64,000 nucleotides of DNA. Origin: Neobacillus bataviensis LMG 21833 (lineage in GTDB: Bacteria > Bacillota > Bacilli > Bacillales > Cytobacillaceae). Location of the stretch: positions 1 to 64,000 of the forward strand of contig NZ_AJLS01000132.1 in the NCBI RefSeq assembly GCF_000307875.1, in the 5' to 3' direction. Of the stretch, positions 44,032 through 52,442 are shown one piece after another. The translations under genes were made by a program, and so were the position numbers. The notes below the pieces were generated by a model, which saw nothing but the letters and a program-made list of their open reading frames with translations, was not told where the DNA came from and did no database searches. How positions within the stretch are numbered: the first letter of the stretch is position 1; each line of letters opens with the position of its first letter.

Positions 44032-44109
44032 ATGCGGAAACAAGATTATCGAACACACATTCGAATTCACCCGATTGATACTTATTGTGCTGATCTAAGC
44101 GGTAGTTGA
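44032..44109 (+). CDS. Possible 25-residue peptide ORF
   Basis: ATG at 44032 preceded by an excellent GGGAGG box (six bases away), reading MRKQDYRTHIRIHPIDTYCA and five more residues before TGA. No family is recognised. It could be a leader peptide or the leftover start of a gene lost when this junction was rearranged; the box quality is the only support. Confidence 0.3.
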   Translation: MRKQDYRTHIRIHPIDTYCADLSGS

Positions 44110-44199
44110 AAAAAGAAATTTATACTAGGTTTGTGGAAATAGTAAAATTGAACTCAGTTTTGTTTAATACTCAAAAAGTTTTATATGGGTTGACTATGC

Positions 44200-44375
44200 T
44201 TGTTCAATACTTGCTTTTGCGAGATGAATAGGAATTGAACTCTAAAAAACTCGGCACTTCCTATGGAGGTGCTGAGTTTTTTTAGACGGGTATTAATGCG
44301 GAAGTTGACCAATTTAATGAATGATGGGAAGAAGGCTATCACTTCGCCGCCGTAATGAATAAGTTGTTTAATCCC
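44200..44375. pseudogene. Duplication scar: RDD 3' end, terminator and cls fragment
   Basis: Bases 44208-44242 align with the last 35 bases of the RDD gene; the terminator at 44243-44283 copies 32171-32207 with one stem change; 44287-44371 aligns with cls positions 32993-33077 at roughly four fifths identity (inspection only). The 785 bases of cls that should lie between are missing. No frame is open. The scar is 14 bases from the end of the right-copy aldehyde dehydrogenase. It shows that a larger segment was once duplicated here. Confidence 0.8.
44243..44284. terminator. Copied terminator hairpin next to the scar
   Basis: AAACTCGGCAC and GTGCTGAGTTT around TTCCTATGGAG, followed by T residues; one G-U pair replaces a G-C pair of the copy at 32171. 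It can still end transcripts from the ABC exporter. Confidence 0.7.
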
Positions 44376-44388
44376 GAATCTAATTTGG

Positions 44389-45759
44389 TCACTTCATGAA
44401 GAGCTTAATTTTTTTCAGTCCGTTCTTCACATTTGGGTATCGAAACGGGATATCAAATAAGGTTGTTTGTTTCAAAACGCTTTTCTGATGTGAGAAAGTT
44501 TCGAAGTTTCCTTTTCCATGATAGGCGCCAATCCCGCTGTTTCCCACACCGCCAAAAGGCAGGTAAGGGGAGACAAAGTGGTACACTGTGTCATTTACAC
44601 AGCCGCCGCCAAAAGAGACGCTGTGTAAGACTTCCTGTTGTACAGCCTCATTTTCTGTGAAAATATAAAGGGCGAGCGGTTTCGGGTGACGATGAATGCC
44701 GACCAATACCTCTGAAAGTACATTAAATTCGAGAACTGGTAGAATCGGGCCAAAGATCTCATCCATCATGATCGGATCTTCCCAGGTAATATTTGTTAAG
44801 ACTGTTGGCTCAATCGTTAATTTATCTTGATTGACACCGCCACCCATATAAATTTTCCCATTATCGAGAAAAGAACATAGCCGCCGAAAGTGCCGATCAC
44901 TTACGATTTTGGTGAAATCCGAATTTTTTAATGGCTGCTTCCCATACAATGCAATCGTCGCTTCTTTAAATTGCTGAAGGAATTGATCCTTAATACTCTG
45001 ATGAACATACAAATAATCAGGTGCAATACAGGTTTGCCCGGCATTGGTGAATTTCCCCCAAGCAATCCGTTTAGCTGCTAGTTTTAAATTGGCATCTTTA
45101 TGAACGATACAAGGGCTTTTTCCGCCCAATTCTAATGTTAATGGGGTTAAATTTTTCGCTGCCGCCTCCATAATGACTTTTCCAACAGGGACGCTTCCCG
45201 TAAAAAAGATATAATCAAATTTTTCGTTAAGCAGTGCTTGGCTTGTTTCCACTCCCCCTTGAACAACAGAAATGTACTCCTCTGGGAATAAATCGTGTAT
45301 GAGTTTCCCTAGTAGTTCTGATGTTTTCGGCGTCAATTCTGAAGGTTTGATGACCGCGCAGTTTCCCGCGGCAATGGCACCGATTAATGGAGCGATTGCC
45401 AATTGAAAGGGATAATTCCAAGGGGCAATAATGAGTGCTACACCATATGGTTCTGAATAAATGTAGCTGCGGGAGCCGATATGCGTTACGGGTGTTTTAA
45501 CCTTTTTTGGCCTCGCCCATGAACGTAATTGTTTGATGGTGAAACGTAACTCTTCAAGAACAAAACCGATTTCAGATGTATACGCATCAAATTCTGATTT
45601 ATTTAAATCCGCCCTTAAGGCTTCCATCAAAACTTTCTCGTTAGTTTTAATTGCTGACCTTAATTTTTGAAGTGCTTCAAGTCGAAAAGCTATATTTTTT
45701 GTTTTTTCTTTCCGAAAAAAGGATTGTTGCTTCGTAAGGAGGGAGTTGTAACTTTCCAT
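44389..45759 (-). CDS. Aldehyde dehydrogenase, class 3-like (right, intact copy)
   Basis: A 456 aa NAD(P)-dependent aldehyde dehydrogenase of the short, class 3/fatty-aldehyde type (similar to B. subtilis YwdH). Visible motifs: [42 protein letters not shown], catalytic Glu in LELGGKSP, catalytic Cys in [13 protein letters not shown], and [12 protein letters not shown]. The C-terminal [11 protein letters not shown] is basic, possibly a membrane contact. It follows the alcohol dehydrogenase by 32 bp, so the two probably oxidise an alcohol to the acid in two steps; the substrate is unknown. AAGGCGGCTGA precedes the ATG. Confidence 0.9.
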   Translation of the reverse strand: MESYNSLLTKQQSFFRKEKTKNIAFRLEALQKLRSAIKTNEKVLMEALRADLNKSEFDAYTSEIGFVLEELRFTIKQLRSWARPKKVKTPVTHIGSRSYIYSEPYGVALIIAPWNYPFQLAIAPLIGAIAAGNCAVIKPSELTPKTSELLGKLIHDLFPEEYISVVQGGVETSQALLNEKFDYIFFTGSVPVGKVIMEAAAKNLTPLTLELGGKSPCIVHKDANLKLAAKRIAWGKFTNAGQTCIAPDYLYVHQSIKDQFLQQFKEATIALYGKQPLKNSDFTKIVSDRHFRRLCSFLDNGKIYMGGGVNQDKLTIEPTVLTNITWEDPIMMDEIFGPILPVLEFNVLSEVLVGIHRHPKPLALYIFTENEAVQQEVLHSVSFGGGCVNDTVYHFVSPYLPFGGVGNSGIGAYHGKGNFETFSHQKSVLKQTTLFDIPFRYPNVKNGLKKIKLFMK

Positions 45760-45791
45760 TTGATCAGCCGCCTTTTTACTAAATCAATTTC

Positions 45792-46991
45792 TTATTCTTT
45801 AATAAGTTGATAAAGATTGAATAAATCTTCTTTATAAAGAATTCTTGGTACAGGATAGAGGGGATTGGCTTCCTTTAACGCTCGTTCAACCATTACTGGA
45901 ATATCACTATCGACAATACCACTGACCTTTTTAGGAATCTCCATTTTTTCGTTGAGCTCCTTAATTGCCTCAATAAATTTTACTGCCTTTTGTTCAACAG
46001 TATCAGTTCGTTCGCCAATTCCAACTAATTCAGCTAGCTCGGCTAAAGGCTTATGAACGGATTCACCGTAATACCCCAGGACATAAGGGAGGATGACCGC
46101 ATTCGCAAGTCCATGGGGAACAGAATAAAACCCGCCTAAGGTATGAGCTATTGCATGGACATACCCGACATATGCACGTGTGAACGCCATCCCGGCCCAA
46201 TAGGCAGCTTTTTGCATATTCTTACGTGCTTGTATGTTGGTTCCATTTGTATAGGACTCATAGAGATTTTCAAAGATTAATTTTACCGAATCTAAACTAT
46301 TTTTTCTGGTTTCTTTTGTGTTACTTTTGCCAATGTAGGCTTCCACGGCATGTGTTAAAGCGTCAATTCCGGTTGCTGCTGTAATATGTTTTGGAAGATT
46401 AATTATTAGTAAGGGATCAAGGACAGCGTAATGCGGAATGAGTGCTGTATCCATTATGGCATATTTTTCGTGAGTCTCGCTATTGGAAACAACCGCGGCT
46501 AAAGTTGCTTCACTGCCAGTACCAGCTGTGGTGGGAATAGCGAAAAGGGGAGGCATCTTTTTAAGCACCTTTAATACACCTTTCATTTGCGGAATACTTC
46601 TATTGGGTCTTGCTGCCCGTGCACCTACACCTTTGGCACAATCCATTGGCGATCCGCCGCCAAACGCAACAATTCCTTTACAATGGTTAGTGGAATACAT
46701 TTGAGAGGCTTCCTCAATATTCTCGATTGTTGGGTTTGGGACCGTTTTGTCGTAAATGAAAAAGTCGATTCCTTCACCTTGTAAGTCATTCAGGAATTCA
46801 TTCATTATCCCAACTGATACAATTCCTTGGTCGGTGACGATTAAAACGCTTTCAATTTTATTCTGTTTTATTAGTTTCGGTAATTCTTTTAAACTATTTT
46901 CTCCCTCTAACAATTCCGGTTCCCGCCACGGCATGAAGGAAGAAGCAATTTTCATTACTCCTTGAAAAGACCTGCAATAAACTTTATACAT
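45792..46991 (-). CDS. Iron-containing alcohol dehydrogenase (right, intact copy)
   Basis: A 399 aa group III alcohol dehydrogenase. NAD-binding GGGSPMDCAKGVG is near residue 110; the iron ligands are the Asp and His in TGIDALTHAVEAY and the histidines in YVHAIAHTLGGFYSVPHGLAN. AIPTTAGTGSEAT is the family block. It is upstream of the aldehyde dehydrogenase and downstream of the HTH regulator, which suggests alcohol catabolism. GAGGTAATGGT precedes the ATG. The truncated paralogue is at 40126-40604. Confidence 0.9.
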   Translation of the reverse strand: MYKVYCRSFQGVMKIASSFMPWREPELLEGENSLKELPKLIKQNKIESVLIVTDQGIVSVGIMNEFLNDLQGEGIDFFIYDKTVPNPTIENIEEASQMYSTNHCKGIVAFGGGSPMDCAKGVGARAARPNRSIPQMKGVLKVLKKMPPLFAIPTTAGTGSEATLAAVVSNSETHEKYAIMDTALIPHYAVLDPLLIINLPKHITAATGIDALTHAVEAYIGKSNTKETRKNSLDSVKLIFENLYESYTNGTNIQARKNMQKAAYWAGMAFTRAYVGYVHAIAHTLGGFYSVPHGLANAVILPYVLGYYGESVHKPLAELAELVGIGERTDTVEQKAVKFIEAIKELNEKMEIPKKVSGIVDSDIPVMVERALKEANPLYPVPRILYKEDLFNLYQLIKE

Positions 46992-47121
46992 ACCATTACC
47001 TCACTTTCTATGAAAAGTTGAATTTAGCTAACTAGATACCCAAAAGACCCAAAAAGGGGTGAAAAAAAACAAAATACGTATATTATTTATTTAACGTACT
47101 AATTTTAGAATTGTCAAGAAT

Positions 47122-47150
47122 AATATTGCGAATATAGTTAATATTCCGAA
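47122..47150 (-). promoter_or_regulatory. Repeated AATATTsCGAA boxes upstream of the alcohol dehydrogenase
   Basis: AATATTGCGAA (47122-47132) and AATATTCCGAA (47140-47150) are direct repeats with an 18-base period; the first forms ATATT-GCG-AATAT, a small palindrome. They lie in the 286 bases between the alcohol dehydrogenase and the regulator. The left copy has lost this region. Binding by the neighbouring HTH protein is conjecture. Confidence 0.35.
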
Positions 47151-47277
47151 AACACTAGTTATATTATGTCAAAAATTACGAAAATATGCTTTAGTGATGA
47201 AACTCTCGTAAAATAAAAAGTCAACCCATAAATTGAGCTAGCCAAAGAATAAGAGAAGGGGTGAAAGGAAAACAAAA

Positions 47278-47967
47278 TTATCTTTGCTTAATAAACTCGA
47301 TTAATAAGTCCAATTCTACTGTATGAAGCTGATTGGCATTATCAAAAAATTGCTGCACCAATGTGATCATTTCAGGGCTTATTTCGTCACCGACGGACTG
47401 GATGATCATTCCGACAACTGCTCCGACAAAAACAGTAAGTTGAACTTGGGATTCCTGTGATGCATTCACCAAATTTACCGTTAGGTCTTTAATAGGATTA
47501 CCAAGGCTATTCAGGAATAATAAAAGGACACAAAGGAAGTAAGCACAGAATTCCAGTTTTACCTCGACACTTTTCATTAGCTCCAAGATATTTTGGATTC
47601 CCTCCATCAAAGAGAGATTTTGTTGTTGTTCAATGAGAACGTTAACTTGGTTAAGAATTATTTCCCATTCATCTGGATTGGAAATTTCTCTTCTCTCTTT
47701 TTGGAATAGGAGGTCTGCCATGACTGTAGGGGAAAAGACCACAACGGATCTTCCAGTTTCATTTTCGTTAGTAGCATAAGTTCTTTTTAAAAGCCCCTGG
47801 CTTTCCAAGGTCTTTAAAACATCATAAGCAGTCCACTTACTAACACCAATCGCCTCAGCCACGTCAGAATAATGAACCGGAAGATTGGTAGACTGATATT
47901 GACGATAAATTTGGTCTAAAAATTCCCGTCTTCTTTTCGTTAAGGAAATCGTAGCAGCCACCACCAT
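47278..47967 (-). CDS. HTH transcriptional regulator, right copy
   Basis: A 229 aa paralogue of the regulator at 40705-41394 with the same winged-helix start (MVVAATISLTKRRREFLDQI) and the same hydrophobic C-terminal half (LEFCAYFLCVLLLFLNSLG, VFVGAVVGMIIQSVGDE). Differences are scattered, mostly in the middle section (HTH kept). It abuts DUF2533 and lies 286 bases upstream of the intact alcohol dehydrogenase, which it probably controls. It is not a GbsR family protein despite the alcohol/aldehyde dehydrogenase neighbours. Confidence 0.75.
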   Translation of the reverse strand: MVVAATISLTKRRREFLDQIYRQYQSTNLPVHYSDVAEAIGVSKWTAYDVLKTLESQGLLKRTYATNENETGRSVVVFSPTVMADLLFQKERREISNPDEWEIILNQVNVLIEQQQNLSLMEGIQNILELMKSVEVKLEFCAYFLCVLLLFLNSLGNPIKDLTVNLVNASQESQVQLTVFVGAVVGMIIQSVGDEISPEMITLVQQFFDNANQLHTVELDLLIEFIKQR

Positions 47968-48231
47968 TTATTGTTGATTTGTTAGTGATTTTACGTATTC
48001 TCGAACCATTTCAATTGTAACGTTTTTCCTTGTTGGAACAAATCGTAAGTTTATTTTATTCATCCTATTTGTTACTTCATTAATTTTATCAGTAGAGAAG
48101 GGTAGGCCTTGTTTACATAACTCAACGGCTTCTTCAATGTAGTTTTCACGTTGTTGGTCAAGTTCCTGAAACACTTGATATGTTTTGTTCTGATTCGCTG
48201 CGTGATTGATTAAATCTTTATGTACACTCAT
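47968..48231 (-). CDS. DUF2533 family protein, right copy
   Basis: An 87 aa paralogue of the protein at 41395-41658 with a few substitutions near the C-terminus (VPTRKNVTIEMVREYVKSLT). Function unknown. It starts the two-gene unit with the regulator (TAA directly followed by ATG), and AGGAGTGA precedes its own ATG. Confidence 0.7.
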   Translation of the reverse strand: MSVHKDLINHAANQNKTYQVFQELDQQRENYIEEAVELCKQGLPFSTDKINEVTNRMNKINLRFVPTRKNVTIEMVREYVKSLTNQQ

Positions 48232-48398
48232 GATTTCACTCCTAAAAATAGTTGACTGTATTAATCATACCATATTCAGAAAAGTTAGGATTTCATAAAT
48301 TTTTTAAATATATAATTAATAGCTTTTTCCCAAAATTCTGGAGCTGTCGTCTTAAGGAGATGAACAATTCTTTTTATACACAAACCCAGTGCCGCGAG

Positions 48399-48407
48399 CA
48401 TAATCTA
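48399..48407 (+). promoter_or_regulatory. Possible sigma-K -10 box before the GerP-like gene
   Basis: CATAATCTA fits CATAnnnTA, the mother-cell sigma-K -10 consensus, 28 bases before the ATG. A matching AC-type -35 at ideal spacing is not clear. Confidence 0.3.
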
Positions 48408-48435
48408 AATTATTAAATCGAAGGGGCGGTTTCAA

Positions 48436-48657
48436 ATGCCAGCAATTATTGGTCCAGTAGAAATTGTTACTGTAACTGGGGAAGGTATACTTAATTTCGG
48501 GGATTCTGGGTTTGTAACCCCTAAGATTGTTTCAAAAACATTTGGTGGGTCAGGAGGATTCAACACAGGCGGATTGGTTGTTTCAAATACAATAGCAAGT
48601 GGGACAAATGTTGCAGATACGGAATTAATAGACCAACCAATTGTAGGGAATAAATAG
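48436..48657 (+). CDS. Spore germination protein, GerPA/GerPF family
   Basis: A 73 aa protein starting MPAIIGPVEIVTVTGEGILN with FGDSGFVTPKIVSKTFGGSGGFNTGG, which is the GerPA/GerPF signature. GerP proteins are made in the mother cell and allow nutrients to pass the spore coat. It is a lone gene rather than part of a gerPABCDEF operon, as with the single gerPF-like copies of other Bacillus species. A GGGGCGG box precedes the ATG. A hairpin with a perfect 17-base stem follows. Confidence 0.85.
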   Translation: MPAIIGPVEIVTVTGEGILNFGDSGFVTPKIVSKTFGGSGGFNTGGLVVSNTIASGTNVADTELIDQPIVGNK

Positions 48658-48674
48658 ACGAGATTACAGCGCCT

Positions 48675-48718
48675 AAGTAATTGGCAACAACGGGGGATTG
48701 TTGTTGCCAATTACTTTC
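48675..48718 (+). terminator. Long perfect hairpin after the GerP-like gene
   Basis: A 17-base stem (48675-48691 with 48700-48716, core TTGGCAACAAC) with loop GGGGGATT; only a short T stretch follows. Confidence 0.72.
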
Positions 48719-48727
48719 TAAAAATAT

Positions 48728-48761
48728 ATAATTACGTAAAATATAAATTTGACGTAATTAT
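48728..48761. promoter_or_regulatory. 34-bp palindrome before xerS
   Basis: ATAATTACGT (48728-48737) and ACGTAATTAT (48752-48761) are perfect arms; inside, AAAT (48739-48742) and ATTT (48747-48750) continue the symmetry with one mismatched pair and a four-base centre. It lies 33 bases before the recombinase gene. It is either an operator or a dif-like recombination site; in streptococci difSL is located next to xerS. Confidence 0.45.
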
Positions 48762-48794
48762 GTAAGTGGGATAAAATAGAAGTGAGGTGTTATC

Positions 48795-49883
48795 ATGGTA
48801 AATCAGGAAAAACAAGCTAATTTTAAAAAGTTGCAGGCCTTACTCCAGGAATTGCCTTGGTATGTGGATGAATATATCAATCATAAACTACGGAAACTTT
48901 CTACGGCATCGCTATTTAACTACTGTCATGATTATAAGATCTTTTTCAATTGGATGATTACTGAACAGTTATGGAACGGCAGCATTAAGGATATTCCATT
49001 AGATCGCTTGGAAAATATGACGGTTTTAGAGGTTGAAAATTTTTTAAACTATCTTCATTACCAATTAAATAATAAAGAACTTACCGTGAATCGGAAGTTA
49101 TCTGCCTTAAAATCGCTGTTTAATTATCTGCAAAATATTGCTGAAACCCCTGATTTAAAGCCGTATATGAATCGGAATGTGATGGCAAAAATTGAATTTA
49201 ATGAAGTGAAAGATAGCATGGAAACGAAAGCAAATAAAATGGAAGGCAAAATCCTTCTTGGTGATGAATACGAGAAATTCCGTTTATTTGTAGCTAATGA
49301 TTTCGGCGAATTGAACAAAGAGAATAAAAAGCTTTTTAACTTTTATCAGCTAAATAAAGAACGTGATACAGCGATTGTATCGTTAATACTTGGTTCTGGA
49401 CTGCGTCTTTCGGAGTTAGTTGGCATTGAGTTAGACGATATTGATTTTAGCAAGTATTGTGTCAGAGTGATTAGAAAAGGAAACAAAGAACAATTCGTTT
49501 ATTTTAGCATGACGGCCATGGCAGATCTGCAAGAATATCTTTCTATTAGAAAAACAAAATACCAGGTTGATAAGTCCAATAAAGCATTATTCATTTCCGC
49601 TCAAATTGGCCCGAAAGGAAAATCGCGGAGACTTACCGCTAGATCTGTAGAGAAACTAATTGAAAAATATGCAACAGCATTTGGCAAACCCTCACTATCC
49701 GTACATAAGCTGAGACACTCGTTTGCTACCAGATACCATGCGGAAATTAATGATGTACCAAAATTACGCCGGCAATTAGGCCATTCCTCGATACAAACGA
49801 CAATGATTTATACGCATATTAAGAATGACGATCTAAAAATTGCGGTTGATAAGATGGATATGCCGAAAGAACAAATGGAATAA
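48795..49883 (+). CDS. xerS: Tyrosine recombinase XerS-like
   Basis: A 362 aa tyrosine recombinase. The N-terminal ALLQELPWYVDEYINHKL block is typical of XerS, the single-recombinase chromosome-dimer resolution enzyme of streptococci and lactococci, with homologues in some Bacillus. The catalytic set is complete: R204 (GSGLRLSE), K228 (IRKGNKEQ), H304 and R307 (VHKLRHSF), H330 (QLGHSS) and Y339 (MIYTH). Bacillus normally resolves dimers with XerC/XerD homologues, so this may be an additional recombinase. AAGTGAGGTG precedes the ATG. Confidence 0.8.
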   Translation: MVNQEKQANFKKLQALLQELPWYVDEYINHKLRKLSTASLFNYCHDYKIFFNWMITEQLWNGSIKDIPLDRLENMTVLEVENFLNYLHYQLNNKELTVNRKLSALKSLFNYLQNIAETPDLKPYMNRNVMAKIEFNEVKDSMETKANKMEGKILLGDEYEKFRLFVANDFGELNKENKKLFNFYQLNKERDTAIVSLILGSGLRLSELVGIELDDIDFSKYCVRVIRKGNKEQFVYFSMTAMADLQEYLSIRKTKYQVDKSNKALFISAQIGPKGKSRRLTARSVEKLIEKYATAFGKPSLSVHKLRHSFATRYHAEINDVPKLRRQLGHSSIQTTMIYTHIKNDDLKIAVDKMDMPKEQME

Positions 49884-49922
49884 ATAATCATGGCTGTCAC
49901 TCAAAGGCAGCCTTAAAATTTT

Positions 49923-49961
<39 letters not shown>

Positions 49962-50014
49962 TTAATATCGTCTCAATTACTGAGTATACTTAAGAAAATG
50001 AGACGGAATAAAAT

Positions 50015-50437
50015 TTAAAGATTTATGTCAATTTTTGAATTAATTTTCCTTAAATTCTCACAAAATTCATCCTCGTTTTTTGGTGAAATCAAAATCGTAC
50101 TCCACTTTCCATATTGTAATTCTAAACGGTTTAATGACAATGCTGGGCTCGATAACGGATTTCGTGTTTTTCTGATACTAATTATCGTCATAATGTCAAT
50201 TTTCCAGCGAAACGGCCCTCCGACAATCTTTAATTGTTTCCCATTTATTTCATAATACGTTCCAAACCAGCACCAAAGAATAAACGCACAAGTAAAGCCA
50301 CATACCAAAACCGCGGTGATGACCTCCCCCTTCCCTTCTGGCCCGCCTGGTAGGAATAGAAAAGAACCAATTAAAAAGGCAATTGCCCCCCACAAGAGGA
50401 CACCTGTGATTATTCCTTTTTTTGAGTAATATTTCAT
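50015..50437 (-). CDS. PH-domain membrane protein (YyaB-like)
   Basis: A 140 aa protein with two N-terminal membrane helices (GIITGVLLWGAIAFLIGSFLF, VITAVLVCGFTCAFILWCWF) and a bacterial PH domain (YEINGKQLKIVGGPFRWKIDI, SLNRLELQYGKWSTILISPKNEDEF). Function unknown. Of several in-frame ATG codons, 50437 has GGAG nine bases upstream, so the longer starts (to 50509) are rejected. Confidence 0.75.
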   Translation of the reverse strand: MKYYSKKGIITGVLLWGAIAFLIGSFLFLPGGPEGKGEVITAVLVCGFTCAFILWCWFGTYYEINGKQLKIVGGPFRWKIDIMTIISIRKTRNPLSSPALSLNRLELQYGKWSTILISPKNEDEFCENLRKINSKIDINL

Positions 50438-50521
50438 ATTCATCATCTCCAAATACCAAAAAGATAAAAGACTACTATTCCTAATCATATATTTATATAC
50501 GAACAACATACTTAAATGTTA

Positions 50522-50564
50522 CAAAAAAAGCAATTAGGAGGCTTTTAAGCCCTCTAATTGCTTT
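50522..50564 (-). terminator. Terminator of the ABC exporter operon
   Basis: Minus-strand hairpin made by AAAGCAATTAG and CTAATTGCTTT (plus-strand 50554-50564 and 50527-50537) followed by a T-run, directly after the ABC exporter stop. Confidence 0.78.
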
Positions 50565-50567
50565 CTA

Positions 50568-52442
50568 TTAACCTGCCTGATTAGCAGTAAACTGACTATT
50601 ATACAAATCTGCATAAAAGCCGTCTTTTTCTAGTAATTCCTCGTGCGTTCCTTTTTCAATCACTTTTCCATGATTCATTACTAGAATTAGATCTGCGTCA
50701 CGAATTGTTGATAACCGGTGGGCAATGACGAAACTTGTGCGCCCTTTCATTAAATGATCCATTGCTTTTTGAATCTGAACTTCGGTACGGGTATCGACGC
50801 TGCTTGTTGCTTCATCAAGAATTAAGATGGCTGGATTAGCAAGGATCGCCCGTGCAATCGTTAATAATTGCTTTTGACCTTGTGAGATATTGGAGGCTTC
50901 TTCATTTAATATCGTGTCATAGCCATCAGGAAGTGTACGAATAAAGTGATCAGCGTTTGCGGCCTGTGCTGCAGCCACAACTTCTGTTTCTGTAGCACCC
51001 TCTTTACCATAAGCAATATTATCACGAATGGTGCTATTGAACAGCCACGTATCTTGAAGAACCATACCAAACAAACCGCGGAGATGCTCTCTTTTTAGAG
51101 CCCGAGTATCAATTCCATCAATAAGGATCTTCCCGGAATTTAGCTCATAGAAACGCATTAATAAGTTGATGAGTGTGGTTTTACCAGCACCGGTTGGTCC
51201 GACAATGGCAACCCGTTGCCCCGGTTTCACCTCAATATTCATATCCTCAATTAACGGTTCATTTTCCTTATAACTAAAGGAAACATGTTCAAACGAAACG
51301 TCCCCTTTAGGAGCGGTAATTTCCTTAGCCTCAACCGCTTCAGGTACTTCTTCAGTTTCATCTAAAATTTCAAACACCCGCTCAGCACTTGCGATCGTAG
51401 ACTGGATGATGTTCGCAATATTAGCAGTTTGGGTTATTGGTTGGCTAAATTGTCTAGCATATTGAATAAAGGCTTGAATATCCCCTATTTCAATCGCTTT
51501 TTTCGTTACCAAAAGGCCGCCCACTACCGATACAAGTACATAACCGATATTATTGATAAATGACATTAACGGCATAATCATGCCAGACATAAATTGCGCT
51601 TTCCAACCTGATTGATACAGGTCTTCATTGGTTTTTTCAAATTTTTCGATGGATTGCTGCTCGCGGCCAAATACTTTGATTACTTTATGTCCGGTATACA
51701 TCTCTTCTACATGGCCATTAAGCTGACCAAGCGATTTTTGCTGCCCTTTAAAGTAGGTCTGTGATTTTTTAGCAATTTTCATAATCGCCACAAAACTAAG
51801 TGGGATTGTCAGGACTACGATCAATGTCATTAAGGGGCTAATCGAAAGCATCATCACAATAACACCGAGTAATGTAACGATGGAAGTGATCAGCTGGGTT
51901 AAGCTTTGCTGCAAGGTGGTACTGATATTATCAACATCATTAACCGCCCGGCTAAGAATTTCACCATGGGTCCGTGAATCGAAGTACTTTAATGGAAGCC
52001 TGTTAAGCTTCTGTTCTACCTCTTTACGAAGATTATAAACTGTTTTTTGTGCAACCCCGGCCATAATATATTGTTGAATATAGGCAAATATGGCACTCAC
52101 GATATAAAGTCCTATTAGCAGAAGAATTATTTGGCCGATATAATCAAAATCTATTTTTGCTCCTGGAACTCCCCGTAATTTCGCCATCAAACCTTCAAAT
52201 AATTTGGTAGTTGCCTTCCCCATTATTTTTGGACTGACAATCGAAAAAACGGTACTGATAATCGCCGTAATTAACACAGCTATCAACTGTAGTTTATAGG
52301 GCTTCAAGTAACCTACTAGCCGCTTCAACGTTCCTTTAAAGTTCTTTGCCTTCTGGGGAGCCATACCCATGCCCATTGGGCCGAATCCACCGCCCCCTGG
52401 TCCTCTTCCCCCGGGCACTTGACGCTTGGAATCGTTACTCAT
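50568..52442 (-). CDS. ABC exporter half-transporter (YfiC-like)
   Basis: A 624 aa type I ABC exporter with membrane domain and ATPase in one chain. A Gly/Pro-rich N-terminus precedes six helices; the ATPase has Walker A GPTGAGKTTL, signature NISQGQKQ, Walker B ILILDEATSSVDTRTE and the H-loop AHRLST. Together with the ATGA-overlapping upstream gene it should form a heterodimeric multidrug exporter, similar to B. subtilis YfiB/YfiC. The signature here is NISQGQ rather than LSGGQ and the catalytic Glu is kept. Confidence 0.88.
   Translation of the reverse strand: MSNDSKRQVPGGRGPGGGGFGPMGMGMAPQKAKNFKGTLKRLVGYLKPYKLQLIAVLITAIISTVFSIVSPKIMGKATTKLFEGLMAKLRGVPGAKIDFDYIGQIILLLIGLYIVSAIFAYIQQYIMAGVAQKTVYNLRKEVEQKLNRLPLKYFDSRTHGEILSRAVNDVDNISTTLQQSLTQLITSIVTLLGVIVMMLSISPLMTLIVVLTIPLSFVAIMKIAKKSQTYFKGQQKSLGQLNGHVEEMYTGHKVIKVFGREQQSIEKFEKTNEDLYQSGWKAQFMSGMIMPLMSFINNIGYVLVSVVGGLLVTKKAIEIGDIQAFIQYARQFSQPITQTANIANIIQSTIASAERVFEILDETEEVPEAVEAKEITAPKGDVSFEHVSFSYKENEPLIEDMNIEVKPGQRVAIVGPTGAGKTTLINLLMRFYELNSGKILIDGIDTRALKREHLRGLFGMVLQDTWLFNSTIRDNIAYGKEGATETEVVAAAQAANADHFIRTLPDGYDTILNEEASNISQGQKQLLTIARAILANPAILILDEATSSVDTRTEVQIQKAMDHLMKGRTSFVIAHRLSTIRDADLILVMNHGKVIEKGTHEELLEKDGFYADLYNSQFTANQAG

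Noticed and set aside
44389..48231. Alcohol plus aldehyde dehydrogenase next to a regulator as gbsAB/gbsR (glycine betaine synthesis)
   Set aside because: The regulator has a TrmB/Lrp-like winged helix and no GbsR features, the aldehyde dehydrogenase is the short class 3 type (456 aa), and gbsA is usually about 490 aa with other motifs.
48432..48710. 92-residue minus-strand ORF over the GerP-like gene
   Set aside because: The plus-strand frame has the GerPA/GerPF signature; the minus frame is its mirror.
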